Notes under the pieces: model-generated | The model's database searches: none | Told to the model about the DNA's origin: nothing | Seen by the model: the letters and a program-made list of their open reading frames with translations, nothing else | Position numbers and translations under genes: made by a program | From: GAS368 sp965227745 | Lineage (GTDB): Bacteria; Verrucomicrobiota; Verrucomicrobiia; Opitutales; Opitutaceae | Length of the DNA: 64,000 nt | Assembly (NCBI GenBank): GCA_965227745.1 | Contig: OZ245769.1 | Coordinates: 3,968,001-4,032,000, forward strand | Direction: 5' to 3' | Shown here: piece by piece, positions 17,499 to 26,133 of the stretch | Position numbering within the stretch: position 1 is the first letter of the stretch | Layout: the number at the start of each line of letters is the position of its first letter

Positions 17499-17516
17499 CT
17501 AGCAACCACTATGTGA

Positions 17517-19694
17517 TCAAAACCGTAGGTTAAGCGTACTGAAGAAGCGGCGAGGCTCGCCCATGATCGCAAAACTCGGCTTATTGGACTGCCCCACATA
17601 AGTTCGGTCCAAGATATTCTCGGCGTTCAGGGTGATCGAAAATCGGCTCCACGTGTAGCGAAGGAGCCCGTTCACAATGCCGTAGTCAGGCAACCGGAAA
17701 CTGTCGTCATCGGCGCCAAAGCGATCGTACGCTCCTTGAAACCCCAAACCGATTGAAAAGATTCGTCGCAACCCAAACTCCATATCGTATTTGGACCAAA
17801 GCGCGGCGGTGATCTTAGGCATACTGCCCAATTTATTCCCCACCTGTGTCGGCAGACTATCATTGCGCGTTATTTCCGTTTCCAGATAACCCATGCTCGG
17901 AACGATCTGCCAGCTGCGTGTCGGGGTATAAATCAGGTCGGCCTCCAACCCCTGATTTCTGAAAGATGTGTTTAGCGAAACCGCCGGATTCACGGGATCG
18001 GGTCTCGCTTGGTTTCCCAGATCTGCGCGAAAGGCGGCGAAAGATCCACTCAGCTTCTTTTCAAGAATGTTTATCTTCACACCAACCTCATTTGATTTGG
18101 CGGTCGGAGGCGACAGAAGCGTTCCATCTCCACGCGTGGCTGTTGCTGGCTGAAACGTCTCATTGTGAGCGTAATAAATTGATACCCCTTCTGTCGCTCG
18201 GAAGAGAGCTGAGTAACGTGGCGATACCTTAGACTGGACGAGATTTGTCGTTACATTGGTTACACGATTGAGCGATTTGGGATTGTAAGCATCCCGGCGG
18301 ATACCAGCAGCCACCTGCAATCGGCCGTTCATAAGCTTGATTTGATCTTGGACGAAATAGGCCTGATTCACATATCGATTCGCCGAATCAGACCTGCTTG
18401 GGGCTTTGGTGCTTAATGTTCCATCGTATTGTGGCAGAAAAACATTAAAGTTGTTCGCCAACGTATAAGTCAGACTTTGATCGTGTGAGCTACTCAACTG
18501 ATACGCGTAACCAGAGAGAAGTAGATGCTCGGTGGGGCCTAAATGGACATTACCGAGCAGGCTAAAATCATAGACTGCGACATGCGCCCCGTTCCCACCT
18601 GGAGGACGAACCTGCAAGGTACGGATGTACGTGCCGAATAGGTTGGTCTGCGTGTATCCACCAGTTTCAGCGTAGACTCGCCGCCAATCAGTGACCGCAG
18701 CAACTGCGCGAGCGGTCCAATTGGAAGAAATGCGCTGCTCCACGGTAATGTCATAGCGACGGGACCGCGTGTTGAAATAGTCAGTAGGAAGTCCCCGATT
18801 AAAGCTGTCCGGCAGATTCAATAACACTCCCGGCGCGGTGATCGCCACTCCGCCGGGAGGATTATTTACAATCGGAGTGGGAGACCAGAGATACGGGACG
18901 GCCGAGCTCTCCACCCGATCCACCGTTTGCCGCTCGAGTCTCAGCCTCACGGTTGTTGCGCCGAAAATCCTCGCTTCGACCGTTCCCGATCCATCTTTGG
19001 CATCAATCTTCTCGAAATCGCGGACGGATTTGCTGTGCTCCCAACTGCCGATCAATCGGTATGCAAGCGTAAGTTGCTTTTTCTTGAGAAGGGGACCAGT
19101 CGAATCGACTACTCCTTTATAATAGTCAAAGCTGCCAGCGCGAACAGAATACGACGTAGACCAGACCAGCGACGGTTTTTTAGTGATGTAATTGAGCACT
19201 CCGCCAGGGGTCGAGCTTCCAAAGAGAACCGAGGACGATCCCTTTACCAATTCAATCCGATCAAACATCGAGGTATCCACCCGCTCCGGAGCCCAAGGCA
19301 TGCTCAATCCATCAACCAAACGCGTTAAGTTGTAACCCCGAGCACTCGTTCCGGTCGCCGCAGTATCCTCGCGCCGGTCGCCGCCCACAGCGTTCGATGC
19401 ATATCTTACGACTTCCCACGTATTGGTGGCGGCGACGTCAGTGATGAACTGTTCGTTGAACACTTGGATATTTTGAGGCAGTTCCAACAAAGGGGTTTTT
19501 GTTCGCGTGGCTCCGATCGAGTTAGTGGCCGCATAGCCTTGGTCCTCGGTGGCGGCCGTCACTTCGAATGGAGAAAGGACAACTTCCGCGGGCGGTTGGC
19601 CGACAGACGCTGGCGCTGAAAAAATCGATTTTGGGGCTAAGCCTAATGACAGTAGTGCAACTGCGGTCAGCTTCTTGACGTCCTTGTAGTACAT
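17517..19694 (-). CDS. TonB-dependent siderophore-type receptor
   Basis: 725 residues from ATG 19694. Signal peptide (KKLTAVALLSLGLAP to SIFSA), then the Opitutaceae-style entrance VVLSPFEVTAATEDQGYAA, then the plug: TRTKTPLLELPQNIQVF, SARGYNLTRLVDGL, FDRIELVKGSSSVLFGSS, PGGVLNYITKKP, which are the standard motifs of FhuA/siderophore-type receptors. The barrel ends in 'TLNLRF' with the C-terminal phenylalanine. Length suits a siderophore-type receptor, but in this family the same fold imports oligosaccharides, and the downstream context is a pectin locus. It is the first gene inside the inferred island. A long gap (190 bases) separates it from the DUF1080 gene upstream on the same strand. Confidence 0.94.
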   Translation of the reverse strand: MYYKDVKKLTAVALLSLGLAPKSIFSAPASVGQPPAEVVLSPFEVTAATEDQGYAATNSIGATRTKTPLLELPQNIQVFNEQFITDVAATNTWEVVRYASNAVGGDRREDTAATGTSARGYNLTRLVDGLSMPWAPERVDTSMFDRIELVKGSSSVLFGSSTPGGVLNYITKKPSLVWSTSYSVRAGSFDYYKGVVDSTGPLLKKKQLTLAYRLIGSWEHSKSVRDFEKIDAKDGSGTVEARIFGATTVRLRLERQTVDRVESSAVPYLWSPTPIVNNPPGGVAITAPGVLLNLPDSFNRGLPTDYFNTRSRRYDITVEQRISSNWTARAVAAVTDWRRVYAETGGYTQTNLFGTYIRTLQVRPPGGNGAHVAVYDFSLLGNVHLGPTEHLLLSGYAYQLSSSHDQSLTYTLANNFNVFLPQYDGTLSTKAPSRSDSANRYVNQAYFVQDQIKLMNGRLQVAAGIRRDAYNPKSLNRVTNVTTNLVQSKVSPRYSALFRATEGVSIYYAHNETFQPATATRGDGTLLSPPTAKSNEVGVKINILEKKLSGSFAAFRADLGNQARPDPVNPAVSLNTSFRNQGLEADLIYTPTRSWQIVPSMGYLETEITRNDSLPTQVGNKLGSMPKITAALWSKYDMEFGLRRIFSIGLGFQGAYDRFGADDDSFRLPDYGIVNGLLRYTWSRFSITLNAENILDRTYVGQSNKPSFAIMGEPRRFFSTLNLRF

Positions 19695-19884
19695 GTAACG
19701 GATGGGTTGGGGTTAGGGTAGCGCGAACGGATTCGCCGCGAGGAATCGCAGGCGTCTGCAAAGTTAGTGAGGAACCGCTCGAATCGGCCGTACCCGGGAG
19801 CGGGCTAAAGACGAAACGACCGTTGTCGGAATGGACCAAGCCACCGGACAAGGGGTAATTGAGCGGGAAAGGACAGGTGGCTAG

Positions 19885-20709
19885 TCAGGACGCATCAATG
19901 GGCCGTATCCAAATATTTCTTAGCCGGACTGGCGGGGTATTCTTGTGATCCTGAAAGCGGAGTGGCGCAGACTCCGGAAATATTCCCTCATATGCGGTCG
20001 CTTTCTTATTCTGAGTCGGCCCCATGATTCTCGTGTGATTCTGAACGCAGATGCCGTTTAAGAACGTTGTGATGCACGCAGGCACAACAACCTTGCCCTG
20101 CTCGAGAACTGGGGCGGTAAAGACGATGTCGTAAATCTGCCACTCCCCGGCCTTCCTCACCGCATTAACCATCGGCGGTGTCTGGCCATAAACGCTGCCC
20201 GCCATGCCATCGGCGTAAGTGAGATTGTTATCACAATCTAGGATTTGGCTCTCGTACCGGTCCATGAAGAACACTCCCGAATTCCCCTTCTTCTGGGAAT
20301 TTCCTTTGGTTTGCGGGTCGCTCTTCCACTCCAAATGAAGCTGGCAGCTCGCGAATGACTGCTTCGTCCAACAGTCACCGCCATCGATCAAGAGTTCGCC
20401 GTCTTTGATGGGCCAAGGACACGGGCTTCCATTCTTGCTAACCAATGCGTCCACATTGTGGCCGTTGAAGATAACAACAGCATCGGCAGGAGGATCGCCC
20501 AAAGTGTTGCCAGGCTTAACCGCCGCGGGCCGCGGACGGTCGATGTCATGGACTTTCCACTTTGAGCCCGGGATTAGTGGTGTATCCGAATATCCGATTG
20601 GGGCGGGCGTCTCAGCAGCTTGGCAAAGAGGAACCAAAACCAAGCCGAAAAGACCAAGCAGAGCACGCCATGGTAAACCGAGCGGGCGGGAAAGATGGTT
20701 GATACTCAT
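19885..20709 (-). CDS. Secreted DUF1080 (3-keto-disaccharide hydrolase-like) protein
   Basis: 274 residues from ATG 20709. A signal peptide (RALLGLFGLVLVPLCQAAET) is followed by one concanavalin-like DUF1080 domain: FNGHNVDALVSKNG, then KDGELLIDGGDCWTKQSF, then QLHLEWKSDP, SGVFFMDRYESQILD, and the closing strand ITTFLNGICVQNHTRI. The family is named for 3-keto-glycoside hydrolases but many members only bind sugars; the substrate here is unknown. Its ATG overlaps the stop of the GH28 gene by four bases (ATGA), so the two are translationally coupled, which places it in pectin or rhamnogalacturonan breakdown in the periplasm or outside the cell. Confidence 0.9.
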   Translation of the reverse strand: MSINHLSRPLGLPWRALLGLFGLVLVPLCQAAETPAPIGYSDTPLIPGSKWKVHDIDRPRPAAVKPGNTLGDPPADAVVIFNGHNVDALVSKNGSPCPWPIKDGELLIDGGDCWTKQSFASCQLHLEWKSDPQTKGNSQKKGNSGVFFMDRYESQILDCDNNLTYADGMAGSVYGQTPPMVNAVRKAGEWQIYDIVFTAPVLEQGKVVVPACITTFLNGICVQNHTRIMGPTQNKKATAYEGIFPESAPLRFQDHKNTPPVRLRNIWIRPIDAS

Positions 20710-22190
20710 AGTGCGTTTTCAGCGGAAAAGTTGGATTGGATGATCTGCAAGTTTTGAACGTCCTCGCTCGCGAACGCTGGGCGGCGATCATCCGAATGCG
20801 GGACAACCACCACGCTATTGAATCGAACGTGTTTCGCGTGTCGCAGATAAAATCCGTAGGCCGGAAGCCCCCCGAACATTGTGGCCTCCGGGTAGGCTGT
20901 TTCTCGTTCGGCAGGCATTTTTGTGCGGTCGATTTCATTGCCCGCTTCCCCGCGTTCGATGTGCACGCCCAGAAACGCGATGTTTTCGACGGGATGTCCG
21001 GGGATCCCGCTGATGGAGCAGCCCACAGCGCCGGCATCCCGAGCCACCACGTTCATGATGCTGATGTTGCGGAGGGTGCCCACCGGCGGGGTTTCTGCAT
21101 CAACTTTATGTTTCCGGGCTCGATTGCCCAAACGGATGAACAGTGGAGCGGCGGTGCCCTGCATCGCGATATTCGAGATCGTCACGGCGTCCATGGTGCC
21201 ACCGTCCACGATTTCCAGCGAGATTCCCGAGATACCCTTTGGTCGGCCACTGAGAACTTTTGGGGCGCGAGAAGGTGAAATCGTGCAATTAGAAATTGTG
21301 ATATTCCGAAATCCACCTGTGGACTCCGTTCCGCACTTGATGGCATTGCAGTGACTGCTCACGACGCAATTCGTGATGGCGATGTCCTGACACGCTGCCG
21401 GCCCGGTGCTTTTCAAGGTGATGCCGTCGTCGTCGGTGTCGCCCCGGCAATCTGCGACTGTTACTCGGCGGCAACCGTCAATATCGAGCATGTCGTTATT
21501 ATGGTTGGCGTGATTCCAAACCGAAAGCCCGCGAATCAACACGTCTTCGCAGTTGAGATAGTGCTGCATCCAGAGCGCGGAGTTGCGCAGTTGGAGGTTT
21601 TCCACGCGAACCTGGCTGCACGACACAAGCTGAATCAAACGAGGGCGCCCATCGCGGTCGTTGCCGCCGAATTTGAACTGCGCTCCTTGCCCATCGATTG
21701 TTCCAGCACCCAAAAGAGCGATGCCCTCTTCGTTTTCTGCATAGAGCAAAGCGCGAAATCCACTCTGGTCCTTGCCGGACCGGTAAGTCGGAGTCGGTTG
21801 GATCGGATAATCTTCCAGATTTGGACTGCCCAGTAAAACTGCGCCGGGCATGAGTTCCAAGTACACGCGACTGCGTAAGCGTAGGGTCCCGGTGAGAAAC
21901 GTTCCGGTTGGAATCACTACAACCCCACCGCCATTGGCAGCACACTGGTCGATCGCACTCTGAATTTGCGCGGTGTTAATGTGATCTTTATTCGTTGAAG
22001 CGCCAAAGTCGGTGATCACTATCCGACCGTCCTTAGGAAGGCTTCGAGTGCCGGCGGGATTCGATACTTGGCCTACCTTGGGGCTATCCGCTCCAACAGT
22101 TATTGCTGCCGGTGTGAAAGCGACAGAAGTCGCTGCAGCGAGTAGGAGAAACCGTCGACGGCTTTGTTGTTTGGCTAAGTCAGTGAACAT
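20706..22190 (-). CDS. GH28 family pectinase (polygalacturonase / rhamnogalacturonase-like), Tat-exported
   Basis: 494 residues from ATG 22190; the longer frame to 22304 precedes a Tat signal and is unlikely. The N-terminus has the twin-arginine motif QSRRRFLLLAAATSVAF. The rest is a right-handed parallel beta-helix: ITDFGASTNKDHINTAQIQS (first coil), then the catalytic N-x-x-D region NNDMLDIDGC, the D-D pair in DTDDDGITLKS, the histidine in VSSHCNAIKCGTES. In GH28 these aspartates are the catalytic set, and here the usual G-H-G is S-H-C and R-I-K is A-I-K, so the substrate may be rhamnogalacturonan or a decorated pectin rather than plain polygalacturonate. It is coupled to the DUF1080 gene and lies 147 bases from the acetylesterase gene. 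Confidence 0.93.
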   Translation of the reverse strand: MFTDLAKQQSRRRFLLLAAATSVAFTPAAITVGADSPKVGQVSNPAGTRSLPKDGRIVITDFGASTNKDHINTAQIQSAIDQCAANGGGVVVIPTGTFLTGTLRLRSRVYLELMPGAVLLGSPNLEDYPIQPTPTYRSGKDQSGFRALLYAENEEGIALLGAGTIDGQGAQFKFGGNDRDGRPRLIQLVSCSQVRVENLQLRNSALWMQHYLNCEDVLIRGLSVWNHANHNNDMLDIDGCRRVTVADCRGDTDDDGITLKSTGPAACQDIAITNCVVSSHCNAIKCGTESTGGFRNITISNCTISPSRAPKVLSGRPKGISGISLEIVDGGTMDAVTISNIAMQGTAAPLFIRLGNRARKHKVDAETPPVGTLRNISIMNVVARDAGAVGCSISGIPGHPVENIAFLGVHIERGEAGNEIDRTKMPAERETAYPEATMFGGLPAYGFYLRHAKHVRFNSVVVVPHSDDRRPAFASEDVQNLQIIQSNFSAENAL

Positions 22191-22337
22191 ATTGATGGGG
22201 CGGATTTGCCGTGCGAGATAGGGCGCTAGAAAGATGTGTGATTTAAGTCTCACTAGAGATTCCCGGACTGTGCCTTTGCTCGCACGAGTTGCACGAAGAG
22301 GCATCTAATCACCCCTGTGGTTCCCCCAGGGTGATGA

Positions 22338-23651
22338 TCACAGAGTGTCGCCCAATGGGCGTAGGTGGGTTGAACCTGGACTGGCCGGGAGACTGAATGA
22401 ATCCATGGCGTCGGGATTGCGCGGATCGAATCCGGTAAATCGGTCGCTTATCAGATCCCGTAGCGGCAGGTCTGTGTTTTTCACTCCCTGCACGACGCAT
22501 TTCGCTAACTCGTAGGCGCCATAGTTGTTGTGGTGGGTCGGATCTCTCCGGCTGCCGTTTTCGGCAAACGCGAGGGGCGCCTTGGCGGCCCCCATCGTCT
22601 CGTAAAATGCGATGCTCATCGCATTGAGATCGATGATGGGGACGTTTGTCTCCTGCGCAACTTGCCGGCTGGCGAGCGCGTAGTCTGCCAGTGATGGCTT
22701 GACTGTACCATCCTTGTTGAAATTTCGCCGCTCCATCGGCGACACAATGATGGGGATGCCTCCGTTCTCCCGCGTGCGGGTGATGACTTGCTTCAGTTCA
22801 TCCTTGTAGGTCGTGAAGGGTCCACCGGTACCTTCGGTTACTTGGCGACTGTCGTTATGCCCGAATTGCAGCATCAGGTAGTCGCCCGGACGCATCAGCG
22901 TTAGAATTTTGTCGAGCCGTCCGCGACTCAGCGCCCCACGCAGGAATTCCCCGGACTCGGCATGATTGGCCACGGCGATGACTGGCTGGAAAAGAGCGGG
23001 CAGCATCTGGCCCCAACCGGCGAACGGCTCCTTGCGCTGATCGCATACGGTGGAGTCGCCAAGCAGGAATAGGGTCGGTGCGTCCACTTTCGCGGCGGTG
23101 ATCGCCCTGACAGAGGGGTGCGGGCCATTAAATTCAAGGGTGATCCGATCATCCCAGGCGACGATCTCCTCCTGTTCTTCCCGGGGTGCTTGTAATTTTA
23201 CGCTGCGCCCGGTCGCGCCGATTTTTGGCGTCCGCGTGTTCACGAGGAACGTCACGGTTTTGAATTCGCCCGGCTGGGTGGTCACTTTCTCCACCATGAG
23301 GCGCCGCAACTCCGCCTTGATCGTCATCACCACTCCGGCACGCCGCCCCCCCACGGTAACCGACACCCGATAATTGCCCTCCTCTGGGACGCGAAAGGAG
23401 AAGAGAAAGGGATGGGCGCCTGAGATGGCGCTGGCATCGCCATCGCGGTCGTCGATCAACTCACCGGCGGTGATCCCCTCAAGCCCATACCCCCGCGATT
23501 CCGTGTAATTCGAAGAGGGCAAGATTTGCGTTGCGCCAGACTGCGGGGGGTTGGATCCGAAGGAAAAGCGCAGTCCCGTTTCGCCTGCGTGAATAGTCGC
23601 CGACGCAAGGCCCACCAGGCAGCAGAGCGCAATACGACGGAAATCGATCAT
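22338..23651 (-). CDS. SGNH/GDSL rhamnogalacturonan acetylesterase (CE12-like)
   Basis: 437 residues from ATG 23651 with a signal peptide (FRRIALCCLVGLASATIHA). A GTG at 23672 overlaps the upstream stop (GTGA) and is an alternative start seven codons longer. Residues about 20-170 form a beta-sandwich (GLRFSFGSNPPQ, YTESRGYGLEGI) of the type that precedes CE12 enzymes. Then the SGNH blocks: GDSTVCDQ (nucleophile serine), block II glycine in ESGEFLRG, FGHNDS (block III), and DPTHHNNYGA (catalytic D and H). It removes acetyl groups from rhamnogalacturonan, opening the chain to the GH28 and GH105 enzymes encoded beside it. It belongs to the same minus-strand run as its neighbours. Confidence 0.93.
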   Translation of the reverse strand: MIDFRRIALCCLVGLASATIHAGETGLRFSFGSNPPQSGATQILPSSNYTESRGYGLEGITAGELIDDRDGDASAISGAHPFLFSFRVPEEGNYRVSVTVGGRRAGVVMTIKAELRRLMVEKVTTQPGEFKTVTFLVNTRTPKIGATGRSVKLQAPREEQEEIVAWDDRITLEFNGPHPSVRAITAAKVDAPTLFLLGDSTVCDQRKEPFAGWGQMLPALFQPVIAVANHAESGEFLRGALSRGRLDKILTLMRPGDYLMLQFGHNDSRQVTEGTGGPFTTYKDELKQVITRTRENGGIPIIVSPMERRNFNKDGTVKPSLADYALASRQVAQETNVPIIDLNAMSIAFYETMGAAKAPLAFAENGSRRDPTHHNNYGAYELAKCVVQGVKNTDLPLRDLISDRFTGFDPRNPDAMDSFSLPASPGSTHLRPLGDTL

Positions 23652-23668
23652 GGCGGCTCGAGTGATTT

Positions 23669-26104
23669 TCACCGTCCGGTTCGATCGATGGAGTCGAGTT
23701 GGCCCTGTAGGAAGGGGGGGCCATACTTTTTCACCAAGTCCTCGTTACGGCTCCAACCTTTGACCATGTCCAACGCGGCGAGCACTTCGCCGTCCACCGT
23801 CAACTCCAGGAGTGTTTCGCTCGGCCGGCGGCCGACGAGCGTCTTCCCGTTCTTCAGGCGGAGCCGCAGAACGTCACCGCGTTGCCATTCCATCAAGGGA
23901 GCAAATTCCGGGCGCATTTCCTGGCACCAGCGGGCGAGCGCGTACTCGCCATATTCGAAGGCGGTGAAGATTTTCCCCTCTTTCCGCACACCCGACGCGG
24001 AGAGTTCTTTGCGAGCGCGGACGATTCGCGGTGTCGAATCCCACGGCGGCGTGTCCATGAACATGTTGAGACTGCCCAAGGAGTTGAAGGTCGCGCCGCG
24101 CTGGAGCGTGGCCCAGACGTGCAGCGACTGGACCATTTGGTTGTGAACCGGCGCGGCGGGGTCTTTTGGATTGCCACCCGCTGACGGCGAGATCGCACCG
24201 AGATGAGGATAGGCGCGCACGTAGGGAGCGATGACGAGCTCATCGAGGTTGGGCTCCCCGAACTCCCGCATCTGGCCAATCCGGCGGCTGACCGCGGCGA
24301 CATCGAATTTCATGCTCTTCTTCTGCTCAGCCGTCATCCCCTGTCGGCGGGAAAACGCGTCCCGCGCAGCTTTCGCTTTGTCGAGATCGTCGCCGATCTG
24401 CAGTTCGATCATGGTGTCGGCGACCACGCCATCGAGCAGTGACTGCGTGGTCGTGCCGCGGATCAACTGCCCCATGTCGACATACTTCATGTAGGCCTCG
24501 CCAGGCGTGGCTTCGGTGGCAATCGCGACATGAGAGAGGCCGTTTTCGTCGAGCGTCTCACGCAGGAGCTTGTAGAATTCGCGAATGCCCTGCTGGCTAT
24601 TCATCCCGTAGCGCTCGGTGCCTTCCGGCCAGACTGCGGGCACATCGAGATGAATGCCATCCGCGCCGGTGCTGCGAATCGCGCTGAGGATCTCGGCGAC
24701 CTTCATGTAGCGCCAACCCTCGTAACTCGGCGACATCTGATAGCCGGACATTTTCGACGGCAGGCCGAGACGGTTCGAATAGGACGTCCCAAACTCCTTG
24801 TCGTTCTGGATCATCGCGCGCTTGCGGATGAAGTCGAAACCCACGCCCCACGGGACCTGCCCGGTGGGATCGCCCACCATCTTCGGGCGGTCGGGATTAG
24901 CCGCCAAGTGCCACTCGTTTTGCTTTGCGACGTAGCGGCCGTAGAAGGTCGTCTTGTCCTGCACCAGGTGGTTGTGAAAATGGAGCATCACATGGAATCC
25001 CATCCGCCGAGCCTTGCCCACCATCAGGGCGAAGAACGGGTCGACCGAGTGATCGGGAAACATCGTGTCGTGCGCGTCGTAGCGCCACCAGGTCGTGTAG
25101 AACAGCACCTTGGACGGATCGAGCACCTGAGACAGATTCTTCAGCCACTGCTCGGCCATTGCCTGATTTTCCTTCCAATGGTCGGAATAGTTTTCGTTCT
25201 GGCCGTCGCCGGCGTGCGGGATCGGCGGCGACATCCAGGGTGGTTTGACGTAGGTCCAGACCAGGTCGTTGACCCACGCTGTCGGTCGCTCGCTGAGCGG
25301 CTTCACATTGAAAGCCTGGGTCACGTAGCGACGGTAAATATCGGCGCCTTCAGTGAGCCAGCCATCGTACTGCACGATCATCCACTTGCTCCCGGCATAG
25401 TCGTGGGACCACGGCGGCGCGGCGATGGAGCGATGGGTGATCGTGACCTCCCGCGGAAAACGGGCCGCATCCATCTCGATGGCATTGAAATGGGCCATGG
25501 CAGGATCATCCACGTAGACGAGCAGGCCGCCTTGCTTTCCTTGGATCACGTAGTAGCGCTGCCGCCACTGATGACCGGAGAGGATCGCGGTCCGGCCGCC
25601 GAAGTAATCGTTCTTGCCAATGGTACCTTCCGGGGGACGCGAGTCTTTGGAAATGAGCCGCGTGGTGAGACCGGTGGGCCAAAAAGAAGCATCGATCACA
25701 TCGAGCGGCAGGCGCAGCGACCATTGGACGCTTTGCGCGTCGCCCAGGGGAACAGTGAGCCGCTGTTGAAGCGAGAGCGAATCCCGGCCCACCGCATTGG
25801 CAGCCAAGGACCACGCGCCCGAATCCGCAGGCGCTCCGTACGCGGGAATGGCCCAAGGCCCCGGCTGATAAGGCGCAGCGACGGTCGGCGCGTTGTCAGG
25901 CTTGCCAAACGTGAGGGTCTCTCCGGTACGGCGATTGGTCCACGAGACAAGCCAGCCATCCTCAAAACGAACCGAGAACGCCGCGGTGTCGAGACTGGCA
26001 CCATGGGCGGACGCGCCCGCTGAGGCAGAATCGGCAGCTCGCGCGCAAAGCGCCAAGCCGCTGGCCAAGACCAACGTTAGGAAAGCGGAGAAATGGAACT
26101 TCAT
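23669..26104 (-). CDS. Secreted TIM-barrel glycoside-hydrolase-like protein (DUF6259-like)
   Basis: 811 residues from ATG 26104 with a signal peptide (FHFSAFLTLVLASGLALCARA). The first 270 residues are a beta-sandwich of the kind that precedes GH31/GH36/GH97-like barrels (AAFSVRFEDGWLVSWTNRRT). The barrel follows: LFYTTWWRYDAHDTMFPDHS, FHVMLHFHNH, ADGIHLDVPAVWP (a strand-end aspartate where retaining GHs place the nucleophile) and IATEATPGEAY (a possible acid/base glutamate). A C-terminal beta domain completes it. I match it to the uncharacterised family DUF6259, which is common in Verrucomicrobiota polysaccharide loci, but the activity is not known. It sits between the acetylesterase and GH105 genes, so a role in pectin side-chain removal is likely. 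Confidence 0.75.
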   Translation of the reverse strand: MKFHFSAFLTLVLASGLALCARAADSASAGASAHGASLDTAAFSVRFEDGWLVSWTNRRTGETLTFGKPDNAPTVAAPYQPGPWAIPAYGAPADSGAWSLAANAVGRDSLSLQQRLTVPLGDAQSVQWSLRLPLDVIDASFWPTGLTTRLISKDSRPPEGTIGKNDYFGGRTAILSGHQWRQRYYVIQGKQGGLLVYVDDPAMAHFNAIEMDAARFPREVTITHRSIAAPPWSHDYAGSKWMIVQYDGWLTEGADIYRRYVTQAFNVKPLSERPTAWVNDLVWTYVKPPWMSPPIPHAGDGQNENYSDHWKENQAMAEQWLKNLSQVLDPSKVLFYTTWWRYDAHDTMFPDHSVDPFFALMVGKARRMGFHVMLHFHNHLVQDKTTFYGRYVAKQNEWHLAANPDRPKMVGDPTGQVPWGVGFDFIRKRAMIQNDKEFGTSYSNRLGLPSKMSGYQMSPSYEGWRYMKVAEILSAIRSTGADGIHLDVPAVWPEGTERYGMNSQQGIREFYKLLRETLDENGLSHVAIATEATPGEAYMKYVDMGQLIRGTTTQSLLDGVVADTMIELQIGDDLDKAKAARDAFSRRQGMTAEQKKSMKFDVAAVSRRIGQMREFGEPNLDELVIAPYVRAYPHLGAISPSAGGNPKDPAAPVHNQMVQSLHVWATLQRGATFNSLGSLNMFMDTPPWDSTPRIVRARKELSASGVRKEGKIFTAFEYGEYALARWCQEMRPEFAPLMEWQRGDVLRLRLKNGKTLVGRRPSETLLELTVDGEVLAALDMVKGWSRNEDLVKKYGPPFLQGQLDSIDRTGR

Positions 26105-26133
26105 CGGGGTGACAACGCTATGGCCGGGCTAAG

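Noticed and set aside
24530..26023. Long plus-strand frame over the DUF6259-like gene
   Set aside because: No recognisable domain; opposite strand has a signal peptide and barrel motifs. Shadow.
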